Origin: Marinomonas communis
Lineage (GTDB): Bacteria > Pseudomonadota > Gammaproteobacteria > Pseudomonadales > Marinomonadaceae
NCBI RefSeq assembly: GCF_004363305.1
Contig: NZ_SNZA01000001.1
Coordinates: 770,902-834,901, forward strand
Direction of reading: 5' to 3'
DNA length: 64,000 bases
Part shown: in pieces, positions 49,426-57,179 of the stretch
How positions within the stretch are numbered: position 1 is the first letter of the stretch
How the letters are laid out: each line of letters begins with the position of its first letter
The notes under the pieces: generated by a model
Told to the model about the DNA's origin: nothing
The model's database searches: none
The model's input: only the letters and a program-made list of their open reading frames with translations
Program-made: the position numbers and the translations under genes

Positions 49426-50409
49426 ATGTCGAATAAGCACCCAAATTTACTGACGCCTAGCATCGGCCTTGGCTGCATGAACCTATCACATGCATATGGC
49501 TCACCGGTTGCCGAAGAAGAAGCGGTCAAAGCACTTCATGAAGCCTTTGACATGGGCTACCGTCACTTTGATACCGCCACATTATACGGTGGTGGCAAAA
49601 ACGAGCTTTTAGTTGGCAAGTCACTTAAACACCTACGCAACGAATTGTTCTTGGCCAGCAAGTGCGGCATGGCCATCGTTGATGGCAAAAAAGAAATCAA
49701 TGGTCGCCCAGACAATATCCGACAGCAGTGTGAAAACAGCCTTAAACGATTAGGCGTTGAGCACATTGATCTATATTACCTACACCGTAAAGATCCAAAC
49801 GTAGCGATTGAAGAAAGTGTTGGAGCGCTTAACGACCTAGTACAAGAGGGTAAAATCGGCGCCATTGGGTTATCTGAAGTCTCTGCTGAAACGCTGCGTA
49901 AAGCACATACTGAAGCACCCATCACTGCTTTGCAGTCCGAGTACTCTCTTTGGACTCGTAACCCTGAGATCGCCACACTAGAAGCGACTAAAGAGCTTGG
50001 CGTAACCTTTGTTGCTTTCAGCCCACTTGCACGTGGCTACCTGACTGGCGCAGTAAAAAGTGCAGAGGAATTAGAGCAAGGCGATATCCGCCTAAACATG
50101 CCTCGCTTTAATAGCGAACATTACCCTAGCAATTTAGCCCTTCTAAACGACTTCATTGGCATGGCAAATGAAATTGGCTGCACACCGGCACAGCTTGCTC
50201 TGGCATGGGTTCTTCATCAAGGTGATCACGTTGTTGCCATCCCAGGTACACGCTTTGTGAAACACATGAACGATAACTTAAGCGCAACCGACGTTAAGCT
50301 TTCTGAAAGCCAGTTAAGCGATCTAAATAACATGATCAATCAAACCAATGTCAGCGGTACGCGTTACAACGACGCACAACAAAAAGAAATCGATACGGAA
50401 GAGTTTTAA
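49426..50409 (+). CDS. Aldo/keto reductase
   Basis: NADPH-dependent oxidoreductase of 327 residues with an intact AKR tetrad: Asp49 and Tyr54 (HFDTATLYGGG), Lys79 (ASKCGMAI) and His120 (LYYLHRKD). The YakC/AKR13-like block AFSPLARGYLTGAV is present. It follows ligC by 78 bases and shares a terminator with it, so it is probably co-transcribed. Its substrate is unknown. Given its place it may act on an aldehyde or ketone of the aromatic pathway, but the pathway drawn here needs no such step. Confidence 0.85.
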   Translation: MSNKHPNLLTPSIGLGCMNLSHAYGSPVAEEEAVKALHEAFDMGYRHFDTATLYGGGKNELLVGKSLKHLRNELFLASKCGMAIVDGKKEINGRPDNIRQQCENSLKRLGVEHIDLYYLHRKDPNVAIEESVGALNDLVQEGKIGAIGLSEVSAETLRKAHTEAPITALQSEYSLWTRNPEIATLEATKELGVTFVAFSPLARGYLTGAVKSAEELEQGDIRLNMPRFNSEHYPSNLALLNDFIGMANEIGCTPAQLALAWVLHQGDHVVAIPGTRFVKHMNDNLSATDVKLSESQLSDLNNMINQTNVSGTRYNDAQQKEIDTEEF

Positions 50410-50452
50410 GAGAAGCCTTCAAAACTTTCGTCACACGCATCTAAGCAAACAG

Positions 50453-50480
50453 AAGGAGAGCCAATCGCTCTCCTTTTTTT
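50453..50480 (+). terminator. Terminator of the ligC transcript
   Basis: A stem AAGGAGAGC/GCTCTCCTT with a five-base loop is followed by seven T residues on the plus strand. Confidence 0.9.
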
Positions 50481-50485
50481 ACAGC

Positions 50486-50520
50486 ACAAAAAAAGAGCCC
50501 TTCAAACTGAAGCGCTCTTT
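50486..50520 (-). terminator. Terminator of the dehydroshikimate dehydratase gene
   Basis: On the minus strand a stem AAAGAGC/GCTCTTT continued by CTTCA/TGAAG (one mismatch between) runs into seven T residues. It lies just past the stop of the 50549-52408 gene. Confidence 0.85.
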
Positions 50521-50548
50521 AAAAGATCTTTTTCGAACGAGCTAAGTG

Positions 50549-52408
50549 CTATGCTTTCTCTTGCTCTGCTTGGGCAGCCAAACGAACAAAAGCGTTTGCC
50601 TCACCATAGTTGTCATAGCCATCAACACGCTGCACCACTTCAAAGAAGACACCGTGCATTTGCTCAGTGTAGAAATGGAAAAACTCGCCTTGATCATTAC
50701 GGTCAAACAGGATGTTGTGCGCCTTAAGTTTTGCAATCAACTCCTCCGATAGATCAAAGCGCGCTTCAATATCTCGGTAATAATTGTTTGGAATGGTCAG
50801 GACTTTTTCTTGGTCCATATTTTTCGCTGCGGTGAAAATATCATCACAAGCAAACGCGATTTGCTGCACACCTGAACCACGAGTTTGCGTTAAGAAGCGC
50901 TCAGCCGATGCAGAACGAGCATTGGTCATATTAATCGGAATACGAATACTCTTATCTTTGTTAGTCGCCGTACGGCTCACCACAAGACCATGAATATCAG
51001 GCAAATCTTGACTTGGCTGAATATCAAAACCAAATAATGACTTGTAAAAGAAACCGGTCGACAGAAAGTCAACGTTGGCAACGGTTTGACCAATATGATC
51101 AATTCGCTTTAAACCAACACCTTGCTCACCTTGCACACCATCGATTGGCTTGAAGTCGACATCAAAGAATCGATATCCCGCATCACGATTGACAAAATAC
51201 ACCAAGCTGTCACCTACGCCACGAATTGCAGGAATATTCAATTCACCAGGGCCTGCTTGGTTTTCAAAGCGCTCAGCTTTGTAGTGCTCAGCAACCGCCA
51301 ACGTGTGCTTCACACTGTCTGTCGCAAAACCTAACGCACACACAGACACACCATGTTTTTGGAAGTATTCATGGGCCTGACTTTTTGGTTCTTTATTCAG
51401 AATTAAATTCACATCGCCCTGACGCATCAAAGTAACATTTTTAGATCGATGTTGGTGAGTTTCAGCAAAGCCCAACTGAGCCAAAGTTTTTACTAGTTCA
51501 TCACCAGAATCACCTTCCACCGCGAACTCAACAAACTCCACTTCACGAATCGAAGCTGACTCTTCAATGTTATCGATTGCAATATCATGCTTAGGCGTCG
51601 TTTGATCATCCAGCCAAATAAGCGAGCGCATTCCATCTACTGCTTTGGCAACGGGATCAGATGAGCGAAATTCATCGTTAAAAATCTCATGCGACAGATA
51701 ATCGTCAAAACCTTTGTCTTTTAGTACCTGCACAAACTCCACAACAGGCATGTCACCCTGCCCTGGGAAACAACGAGAATGACGACTGTAAGTCAGGTAA
51801 TCCGTACGAGGCATCACAGGCGCATCGGCCACTTGAACGAGAGCAATTTTATCAACGGTAATTTCATCTCGCAGACAATCCAGTGTGTTGCCACGGGAGA
51901 ACATATGGAAAGTGTCTAGGTTAATACCTAAATTTGGATGATCTGCACGCTTAACGAGATCCCAAGCATCTTCGTAATCGGCAATATGCTTACCCCAAGC
52001 AAGAGCCTCATACCCTAAGATTAACTCTTCGCTAGCAGCGATTTCTGCAAGATGACGTAAATCCGCTGCACACAGCTCTCGATCTGCGGAGGCATAAGGC
52101 TGCACGTTACAACACATAAGCAAGCGGTTTGTACCAAGCTCATGAGCAACTTGCATCTTACGCTTTAGCATTTCAACACGCTTTTTTTGAATATCACGAG
52201 GGTTGCCTTCCATATCTCGGAATGGCTGTAGGGCAATGATTTCTAACCCTAAGTCTTTGGCCATTTTCCCTACTTCAACAGGGGAGCCTGCAAACTGAGT
52301 TAAATCATTTTCAAAAATCTCAACGCCCTGAAAACCAGCTTTCGACGCTGCCTCCATCTTTTCCCGCAATGTTCCAGAAATAGACACAGTTGCTAATGCA
52401 GTTTTCAT
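50549..52408 (-). CDS. quiC: 3-dehydroshikimate dehydratase fused to an HPPD-like domain (QuiC1 type)
   Basis: A 619-residue two-domain protein. The N-terminal half (about 1-280) is a sugar-phosphate isomerase/AP-endonuclease-type TIM barrel (GFQGVEIFENDL, ILGYEALAWGKHIADYEDAW, NLGINLDTFHMFSRGN, LSHEIFNDEF). This half dehydrates 3-dehydroshikimate to protocatechuate in known QuiC1 proteins. The C-terminal half (about 285-619) is a two-module vicinal-oxygen-chelate domain like 4-hydroxyphenylpyruvate dioxygenase, with metal-ligand candidates in LKRIDHIGQTV and EQMHGVFFEVVQR. The role of that half is unclear. It feeds directly into the adjacent LigAB genes. It has its own terminator and an A+T-rich promoter. 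Confidence 0.88.
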   Translation of the reverse strand: MKTALATVSISGTLREKMEAASKAGFQGVEIFENDLTQFAGSPVEVGKMAKDLGLEIIALQPFRDMEGNPRDIQKKRVEMLKRKMQVAHELGTNRLLMCCNVQPYASADRELCAADLRHLAEIAASEELILGYEALAWGKHIADYEDAWDLVKRADHPNLGINLDTFHMFSRGNTLDCLRDEITVDKIALVQVADAPVMPRTDYLTYSRHSRCFPGQGDMPVVEFVQVLKDKGFDDYLSHEIFNDEFRSSDPVAKAVDGMRSLIWLDDQTTPKHDIAIDNIEESASIREVEFVEFAVEGDSGDELVKTLAQLGFAETHQHRSKNVTLMRQGDVNLILNKEPKSQAHEYFQKHGVSVCALGFATDSVKHTLAVAEHYKAERFENQAGPGELNIPAIRGVGDSLVYFVNRDAGYRFFDVDFKPIDGVQGEQGVGLKRIDHIGQTVANVDFLSTGFFYKSLFGFDIQPSQDLPDIHGLVVSRTATNKDKSIRIPINMTNARSASAERFLTQTRGSGVQQIAFACDDIFTAAKNMDQEKVLTIPNNYYRDIEARFDLSEELIAKLKAHNILFDRNDQGEFFHFYTEQMHGVFFEVVQRVDGYDNYGEANAFVRLAAQAEQEKA

Positions 52409-52422
52409 TATATCCCCCTTTT

Positions 52423-52444
52423 TATATATTGTTTTTAATATATA
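52423..52444. promoter_or_regulatory. A+T-rich inverted repeat upstream of quiC
   Basis: The repeat TATATATT-GTTTTT-AATATATA begins 15 bases before the quiC start. Its core resembles the repeat before the LysR gene (TATATT, GTTTT, ATATA in the same order with slightly different spacing). A second repeat, TAAGCT-N5-AGCTTA, lies at 52473-52489. Both are candidate operator sites. Confidence 0.4.
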
Positions 52445-52564
52445 AAGATAGTCAAAAAGTTCTACTTAAAACTAAGCTTTATGAGCTTAATCTTAGCTTA
52501 GCGCATAGAACTGAATCGAATGAAATTCGAAACTTATATATAGTCTAAAAAGGAATACATAGCA

Positions 52565-52590
52565 TAAAAAAACGCAGCCTAAGCTGCGTT
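52565..52590 (-). terminator. Terminator of the shikimate dehydrogenase-like gene
   Basis: On the minus strand a stem AACGCAGC/GCTGCGTT with a four-base loop runs into a T run, just past the stop at 52611. It makes the aroE-like gene and quiC separate transcripts. Confidence 0.85.
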
Positions 52591-52610
52591 AAAACCACCA
52601 AAGAACGGTA

Positions 52611-53465
52611 TTAAATCAAATCGCTGACAACGTCATATTTTTCACGGAACTGATTCCACACAGGTGTCACATCATCAACCTGAACGCCCGTGAAAATTTC
52701 AAACGCATCCAGAGCCTGATAAAAGAACAGATCAAAACCTGACACAATCGTTAGTCCAGCAGCGTTCGCTGCTTTTAGAAACTCGGTATCAAGTGGTGTG
52801 TATACCGCATCGAAAGCCCACTTCTGACCGCCAAATGCTGAAGCGGCTAATGGGTTTCCTGGGGTTTTGTAATGGCCAACTGGTGTGCAGTTAACCAGAC
52901 CATCAACACCCTTAGCAATATCAGCCACTTCATCTGCAGCAATCACTGTTGCTTTGTAGCCAGCATCGTTTAGAGACTGGGCCAGCGCCTCAGCTCCAGC
53001 AACATTCAAATCCGTGATAAACAGCTCTGTCGCACCGACTTCAAACAAGCCAAAGGCAACAGCGCGCCCAACGCCACCTGCACCAATCATCAATACCTTA
53101 CCAGCAGCCTGATCTGCTAAACGTGTGCGATAGCCACGGATAAAGCCCGTGTAGTCAGTATTAAATGCACAGACTTTGCCATCCTTAAGCAGCAACGTAT
53201 TGGTCGATCCAACCTTTTTTACGGAGTCATTGACTTCGTCTGCACTGTCCACAGCAATCTGCTTAAACGGAAAAGTAACGTTCGTTCCGATAAACCCCTT
53301 CTCACGGATGAGAGATAAACGCTCTGTAAACGCCTCCACAGCAGAGCTATCCAGTTCCTGGAGCTCGTAGCTTACAGGTAGCTGCTTAAGCTCACCTAGC
53401 ATGTTGTGAAGTGATGGAGAACGGGAAGCAGAAATACTCTGCCCAATAAGACCAATATATTGCAT
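52611..53465 (-). CDS. Shikimate/quinate dehydrogenase-family enzyme (AroE-like)
   Basis: A 284-residue NAD(P)-dependent dehydrogenase. The substrate-binding part has LIGQSISASRSPSLHNML and FIGTNVTFPFKQIAVDSADE, with the catalytic lysine and aspartate of the family (NVTFPFK, NTDYTGF). The nucleotide-binding loop is MIGAGGVGRAVAFGLFEVGA. Placed in a catabolic island it most likely oxidises shikimate (or quinate) to feed QuiC, and is a second copy beside a biosynthetic aroE elsewhere. The start at 53465 has AAAGG upstream; the longer reading to 53498 has none. Confidence 0.85.
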   Translation of the reverse strand: MQYIGLIGQSISASRSPSLHNMLGELKQLPVSYELQELDSSAVEAFTERLSLIREKGFIGTNVTFPFKQIAVDSADEVNDSVKKVGSTNTLLLKDGKVCAFNTDYTGFIRGYRTRLADQAAGKVLMIGAGGVGRAVAFGLFEVGATELFITDLNVAGAEALAQSLNDAGYKATVIAADEVADIAKGVDGLVNCTPVGHYKTPGNPLAASAFGGQKWAFDAVYTPLDTEFLKAANAAGLTIVSGFDLFFYQALDAFEIFTGVQVDDVTPVWNQFREKYDVVSDLI

Positions 53466-53603
53466 ATACGTTACCTTTGAATGCGTCACATATCCCAAAA
53501 GGACATGTATTCACTGTCACTCATCCGTACAAAATAGTGTCGTACAGAATTTTATAGAAGTGATGAAAGCGTACACTAAGTACGCCTTCATGATTATGAT
53601 AAG

Positions 53604-53625
53604 TTCGACCGTTATGTATGTCGAA
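53604..53625. repeat. Inverted repeats between ligB (copy 1) and the AroE-like gene
   Basis: TTCGAC-N10-GTCGAA at 53604-53625 is followed by a ten-base-pair stem (one mismatch) at 53565-53589. Neither has a T run. They may form the 3' end of the ligAB copy 1 mRNA or sites controlling the AroE-like gene, which starts about 100 bases further on. Confidence 0.4.
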
Positions 53626-53639
53626 AAATTATAGATAGG

Positions 53640-54494
53640 TTATCGAGCGCTGTCAGTTGCAAGCAGCTGTAATCCGGCACCTGTATTGGAAATTGGCAGA
53701 TGGTAACTACGGTGTAGCTCCTTCAAAGCACCCTCATTTTCCAATGCCCCACGCATGGCTAGCCACATGTTTAACTCGACACCTTGTGCCCCTGCTTTTT
53801 CAACCAGCTCATAATTGCTAAACTGTGTTAATAACTCTGGTTCATTGACAATCTTATCCATGCAATAAAGATCAAAGGGTTTGTTAATGTAGCCCGCACG
53901 TTGGCCATCTAACTGATGTGACAGACCTCCAGTCCCCATGACCACCACTTTTTGATCGCCGGCGAACGATCGCACCGCATCACCAATGGCTTGACCAAAT
54001 GCATAACAACGGCTCGGTTTGGGCATCGGGTGACGCTCACAATTAATCGCCACAGGAATCACTTTGATATGGCCGTACTTATGGCCTGGCCACATCAAAG
54101 TCAGCGGCACAGTTAAGCCATGATCAACCTTCATTTCTTGGCATACCGTAATGTCAAAATCATGTTCAATTAAATGATTCACAATGTGCCAAGATAGCTC
54201 AGTCTCACCTGTTACGGGTGGAATTTCTGCAATCCCCCAACCTTCGTCGGCATTTTCATAAAGCTCTGACGCTCCGATAGCAAATGTAGGCTTACGATCG
54301 TGGAAGAATTCAAGACCATGGTCGTTGTAGAAAATAATAGCGATATCCGGTTCTTGCGTGTAAAGCCAGTCGCGTACTGGAGGATAAGCATCAAAGAAAT
54401 CTTTCCAATATGGCGTTTCTTCAAGACCTTTATCCATTGCCACGCCGATAGCCGGTATATGAGACGTTGCGATACCACCAAGTAAATTTGCCAT
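53640..54494 (-). CDS. ligB: Protocatechuate 4,5-dioxygenase beta subunit, copy 1
   Basis: Catalytic subunit of an extradiol type II dioxygenase that opens protocatechuate between C4 and C5, 284 residues. The iron ligands expected from Sphingobium LigB are present: His12 (TSHIPAIG), His59 (FYNDHGLEFF) and Glu240 (GVELNMWLAMRGAL). The catalytic His193 (TGGLSHQLDG) is also present. Its ATG overlaps the ligA stop (TAATG), so the subunits are translationally coupled. Copy 2 lies 0.6 kb away, with roughly 70 percent identity in the first 60 residues by eye. Confidence 0.93.
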   Translation of the reverse strand: MANLLGGIATSHIPAIGVAMDKGLEETPYWKDFFDAYPPVRDWLYTQEPDIAIIFYNDHGLEFFHDRKPTFAIGASELYENADEGWGIAEIPPVTGETELSWHIVNHLIEHDFDITVCQEMKVDHGLTVPLTLMWPGHKYGHIKVIPVAINCERHPMPKPSRCYAFGQAIGDAVRSFAGDQKVVVMGTGGLSHQLDGQRAGYINKPFDLYCMDKIVNEPELLTQFSNYELVEKAGAQGVELNMWLAMRGALENEGALKELHRSYHLPISNTGAGLQLLATDSAR

Positions 54495-54841
54495 TACACT
54501 TCCCCTTGCTTAACTAAGAACGCTTTAAATTCATCTGTGGTCATGCCAGTTTGTAATCCGCCCACATCCTGAACATTTAAACCCAGAATGCCGGCAAACT
54601 TAGCTAGGTAATAGATGCTGCCGCCCGCTTCGAGCATGCCAATAACATCGCGCTGACGCATCGCCTGCTTTTGCTCTTCGGTTAGTTTGAACTTTTCGTA
54701 ATAGGCTTCCTCATCTGCTCTAAACTCATCTCGAGCGGATGCATTGTTGAATGAGTAGCACATCTTATTTAAGGGGTAGCCCTTAGTCGCCATAGGACCA
54801 TCTAACATTATTGTTCCGGGAATACTGTCTTGACTAGCCAT
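54494..54841 (-). CDS. ligA: Protocatechuate 4,5-dioxygenase alpha subunit, copy 1
   Basis: Small helical LigA subunit of 115 residues that caps the LigB active site. Family features are GYPLNKMCYSFNNASARDEF, YEKFKLTEEQKQAMRQRDV and GGSIYYLAKFAGILGLNVQD. A terminator after the second ligAB pair (54998-55024) implies that this gene has its own promoter in 54842-54990. It is coupled to ligB copy 1. Confidence 0.93.
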   Translation of the reverse strand: MASQDSIPGTIMLDGPMATKGYPLNKMCYSFNNASARDEFRADEEAYYEKFKLTEEQKQAMRQRDVIGMLEAGGSIYYLAKFAGILGLNVQDVGGLQTGMTTDEFKAFLVKQGEV

Positions 54842-54997
54842 TTCTCACCTCTGCAATTTATTCTTATTGAATAACAATTCATAAAAGTGAGTATAAATTG
54901 AACTGAGAATAAGAAATTTGACTTACATCTATTTAAAAGGCGAGTACATATTGCTTTTACAGGAAGGAACATTCAAAAAAAGTTATACTTTATATAA
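54842..54997 (-). promoter_or_regulatory. Promoter region of ligAB copy 1
   Basis: An A+T-rich gap between the terminator of the upstream lig operon and ligA copy 1. It contains facing TTCTTATT and AATAAGAA blocks about 50 bases apart. No confident -10/-35 pair is called. The terminator upstream argues that an independent promoter must lie here. Confidence 0.4.
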
Positions 54998-55024
54998 TAA
55001 AAAAGCCACCCACAGGTGGCTTTT
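54998..55024 (-). terminator. Terminator of the ligJKUIAB operon
   Basis: On the minus strand a stem AAAAGCCACC/GGTGGCTTTT with a four-base loop runs into a T run. It lies just past the stop of ligB copy 2. Confidence 0.9.
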
Positions 55025-55044
55025 AAAATAATCATTTTAATAGA

Positions 55045-55884
55045 TTATTTATTTTCCAATAACATCAAACCCGATCCAGTATTAGAAATTGGCGCATGAT
55101 AATTACGGTGTAATTCGGTAACTTCACCTAATAAAGCGCCACGCATAGCAATCAGCATATTAAGCTCGACAGCCTGAGCCCCACCCAATTCCACAAGATC
55201 GTAGTTGGAATACTGTGTTAGGGATTCAGGATCAGAAACCAATTTATCTAAGCATTCAATATCGAATGCGCGGTTAATAAAGCCAGCTCGCTCGCCATCT
55301 AATTGATGCGACATACCACCTGTACCGAACACGACAACTTTTAGGTCGTCTTCGAAAGATTCGACCGCACGACCGATTGCTTGACCTAATGCCAAGGTAC
55401 GTTTTGGCTGAGGCATCGGGTGTTGTTCACAGTTAATACAAACAGGAATCACCTTTACATGACCGTAGTTGTGACCTGGCCACATCAGGTTTAGAGGTAC
55501 TGTAAGACCATGATCTACCTTCATTTCCTGGCAAATCGTCATATCAAAACCATCTTCAACCAGACTGTTGGCAATATGCCAAGACAACTCAGACTCACCT
55601 GTCACGGGTGGAATAGTCGGAATGCCCCAACCTTCATCAGAGTTGTAATATTCATCAGCCACACCCATAGCAAAGGTTGGCTTCTTATCAATGAAGAACT
55701 CTAAACCATGATCATTGTAGAAAAGGATGATGACATCTGGCTTTTGTTCATTAAGCCAATCTCGTACTGGCGGATAACCATCAAAAAATGGTTTCCAATA
55801 CGGCGTTTCTTCTAGGCCATTTGCCATTGCATTCGCAATCGCTGGAATATGAGAAGTGGTCACACCACCGATAATTTTAGCCAT
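55045..55884 (-). CDS. ligB: Protocatechuate 4,5-dioxygenase beta subunit, copy 2
   Basis: Second LigB, 279 residues, with the same active-site set: His12, His59, His193 and Glu240 (TSHIPAIA, FYNDHGLEFF, TGGMSHQLDG, AVELNMLIAMRGAL). It is not a decayed copy. It is the last gene of the ligJ-ligK-ligU-ligI-ligA-ligB operon and its ATG overlaps the stop of ligA copy 2 (TAATG). It may have a different substrate preference, such as gallate or a methylated analogue, but nothing in the sequence shows this. Confidence 0.93.
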   Translation of the reverse strand: MAKIIGGVTTSHIPAIANAMANGLEETPYWKPFFDGYPPVRDWLNEQKPDVIILFYNDHGLEFFIDKKPTFAMGVADEYYNSDEGWGIPTIPPVTGESELSWHIANSLVEDGFDMTICQEMKVDHGLTVPLNLMWPGHNYGHVKVIPVCINCEQHPMPQPKRTLALGQAIGRAVESFEDDLKVVVFGTGGMSHQLDGERAGFINRAFDIECLDKLVSDPESLTQYSNYDLVELGGAQAVELNMLIAMRGALLGEVTELHRNYHAPISNTGSGLMLLENK

Positions 55885-56243
55885 TACACTTCTCCTCGAC
55901 CGTTTTTCTCAAGCATAGCTTTGAACTCATCAACACTCATGCCTGTTTGCAAAGCACCGATATCTTGCATATTAAGTTTCAGAAGTCCCGCGAATTTAGC
56001 CAAGTAGTAAATGCTGCCGCCTTCTCTTAATAAAGCAATAATATCTTTATCTTTAATTGCCTGTTTCTGAACATCTGTCAGCTTATACTTTTCACAGTAT
56101 GCATCAGGATCAGCATTAAACTCATCACGTGCTTCTTGATTATTAAAAGAGAAGCACATTTTATTTAGCCCATATCCTTTTTTGGCCATTTCGCCATTAA
56201 AAAGATACGTTCCTGGAAATTCGCGTTTTTCGTTAGTCGCCAT
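55884..56243 (-). CDS. ligA: Protocatechuate 4,5-dioxygenase alpha subunit, copy 2
   Basis: Second LigA, 119 residues. It shows the family blocks GYGLNKMCFSFNNQEARDEF, YCEKYKLTDVQKQAIKDKDI and GGSIYYLAKFAGLLKLNMQD. It differs from copy 1 mainly at the two ends. It lies 26 bases after ligI, so it belongs to the operon for the lower pathway, unlike copy 1. Confidence 0.93.
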   Translation of the reverse strand: MATNEKREFPGTYLFNGEMAKKGYGLNKMCFSFNNQEARDEFNADPDAYCEKYKLTDVQKQAIKDKDIIALLREGGSIYYLAKFAGLLKLNMQDIGALQTGMSVDEFKAMLEKNGRGEV

Positions 56244-56269
56244 AGGGTGACCTCATTATTTTTATCGTT

Positions 56270-57142
56270 TTACTTAGCCCAATAAAGCTTCATTGGGTTA
56301 TCGACTAAAAGTTTCTGCTGAAGTGCTTCAGTCGTTGCAATTTTAGGAATTACATCAACCAAATGACCATCATCTGGCACATGTGATTTCATATTTGGAT
56401 GCGGCCAGTCAGTTCCCCAAAGAACACGATCAGGGAATTGCTCAACTAAGGTTTTAGCGAATGGTACAACATCTGAGTAATCAGGTGCTTGAAGCGTTAG
56501 ACGCTCTGGGCAGCTAACCTTACACCAAACATTGTCGTTTTCAGCCATGAAATTCACAAAGCGCTGGAAGTCTGGATGGTCAACGCCTTTCGCAACATCC
56601 GGGCGTCCCATGTGATCAACGACAATCGTTGTACCCAATTCTTTTAAGAAAGGGATCAGCTCTTCAAGATCGGGCGCTTCAAAGTACACAACGATGTGCC
56701 AGTCCAGTTGCTTCACTTTTTCAGCAATGGATAAAAACACTTCTTTTGGCGTGCTATCAACCAAGCGTTTAACAAAGTTAAAGCGAACACCACGCACGCC
56801 AGCGTCATGAAACTCTTTTAATTGCTCAAGAGTAAACGAGTCATCAATGAATGCCACACCACGTGCTAACTCGCCAGCAGTGTTTAGTGCATCGATTAAA
56901 GCGGCATTATCAGTACTATGGCAGGATGCCTGAACAATGACATTACGAGAGAAACCTAGATGATCACGTAACGCAAACAATTGATCCTTAGAGGCATCGC
57001 ATGGCGTGTACTTACGCTTTGGGTGGTATGGGAACTGATCAGCTGGACCAAATACGTGACAATGTGCATCCACAGCCCCTTCAGGTGCTTTGTAAGCAGG
57101 CTTACTTGGGTTGGGATGAAATGGAAGATAATCTTTGTCCAT
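56270..57142 (-). CDS. ligI: 2-pyrone-4,6-dicarboxylate hydrolase
   Basis: Amidohydrolase-family lactonase that opens 2-pyrone-4,6-dicarboxylate to oxalomesaconate, 290 residues. The GAVDAHCHVFGPADQFPY block holds the first histidine pair and RKYTPCDASKDQLFALRDHL follows. Later blocks are RFNFVKRLVD, TIVVDHMGRPD and RVLWGTDWPHPNM, the last with the conserved aspartate. LigI works without metal. It lies 37 bases after ligU. Confidence 0.93.
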   Translation of the reverse strand: MDKDYLPFHPNPSKPAYKAPEGAVDAHCHVFGPADQFPYHPKRKYTPCDASKDQLFALRDHLGFSRNVIVQASCHSTDNAALIDALNTAGELARGVAFIDDSFTLEQLKEFHDAGVRGVRFNFVKRLVDSTPKEVFLSIAEKVKQLDWHIVVYFEAPDLEELIPFLKELGTTIVVDHMGRPDVAKGVDHPDFQRFVNFMAENDNVWCKVSCPERLTLQAPDYSDVVPFAKTLVEQFPDRVLWGTDWPHPNMKSHVPDDGHLVDVIPKIATTEALQQKLLVDNPMKLYWAK

Positions 57143-57179
57143 CTTTTAATACCTATTTAATTCTTGTTAAAAGAACGGT

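Noticed and set aside
50549..52408. Calling this gene 4-hydroxyphenylpyruvate dioxygenase because of its C-terminal half
   Set aside because: The N-terminal TIM barrel and the aromatic catabolism context fit the fused dehydroshikimate dehydratase better.
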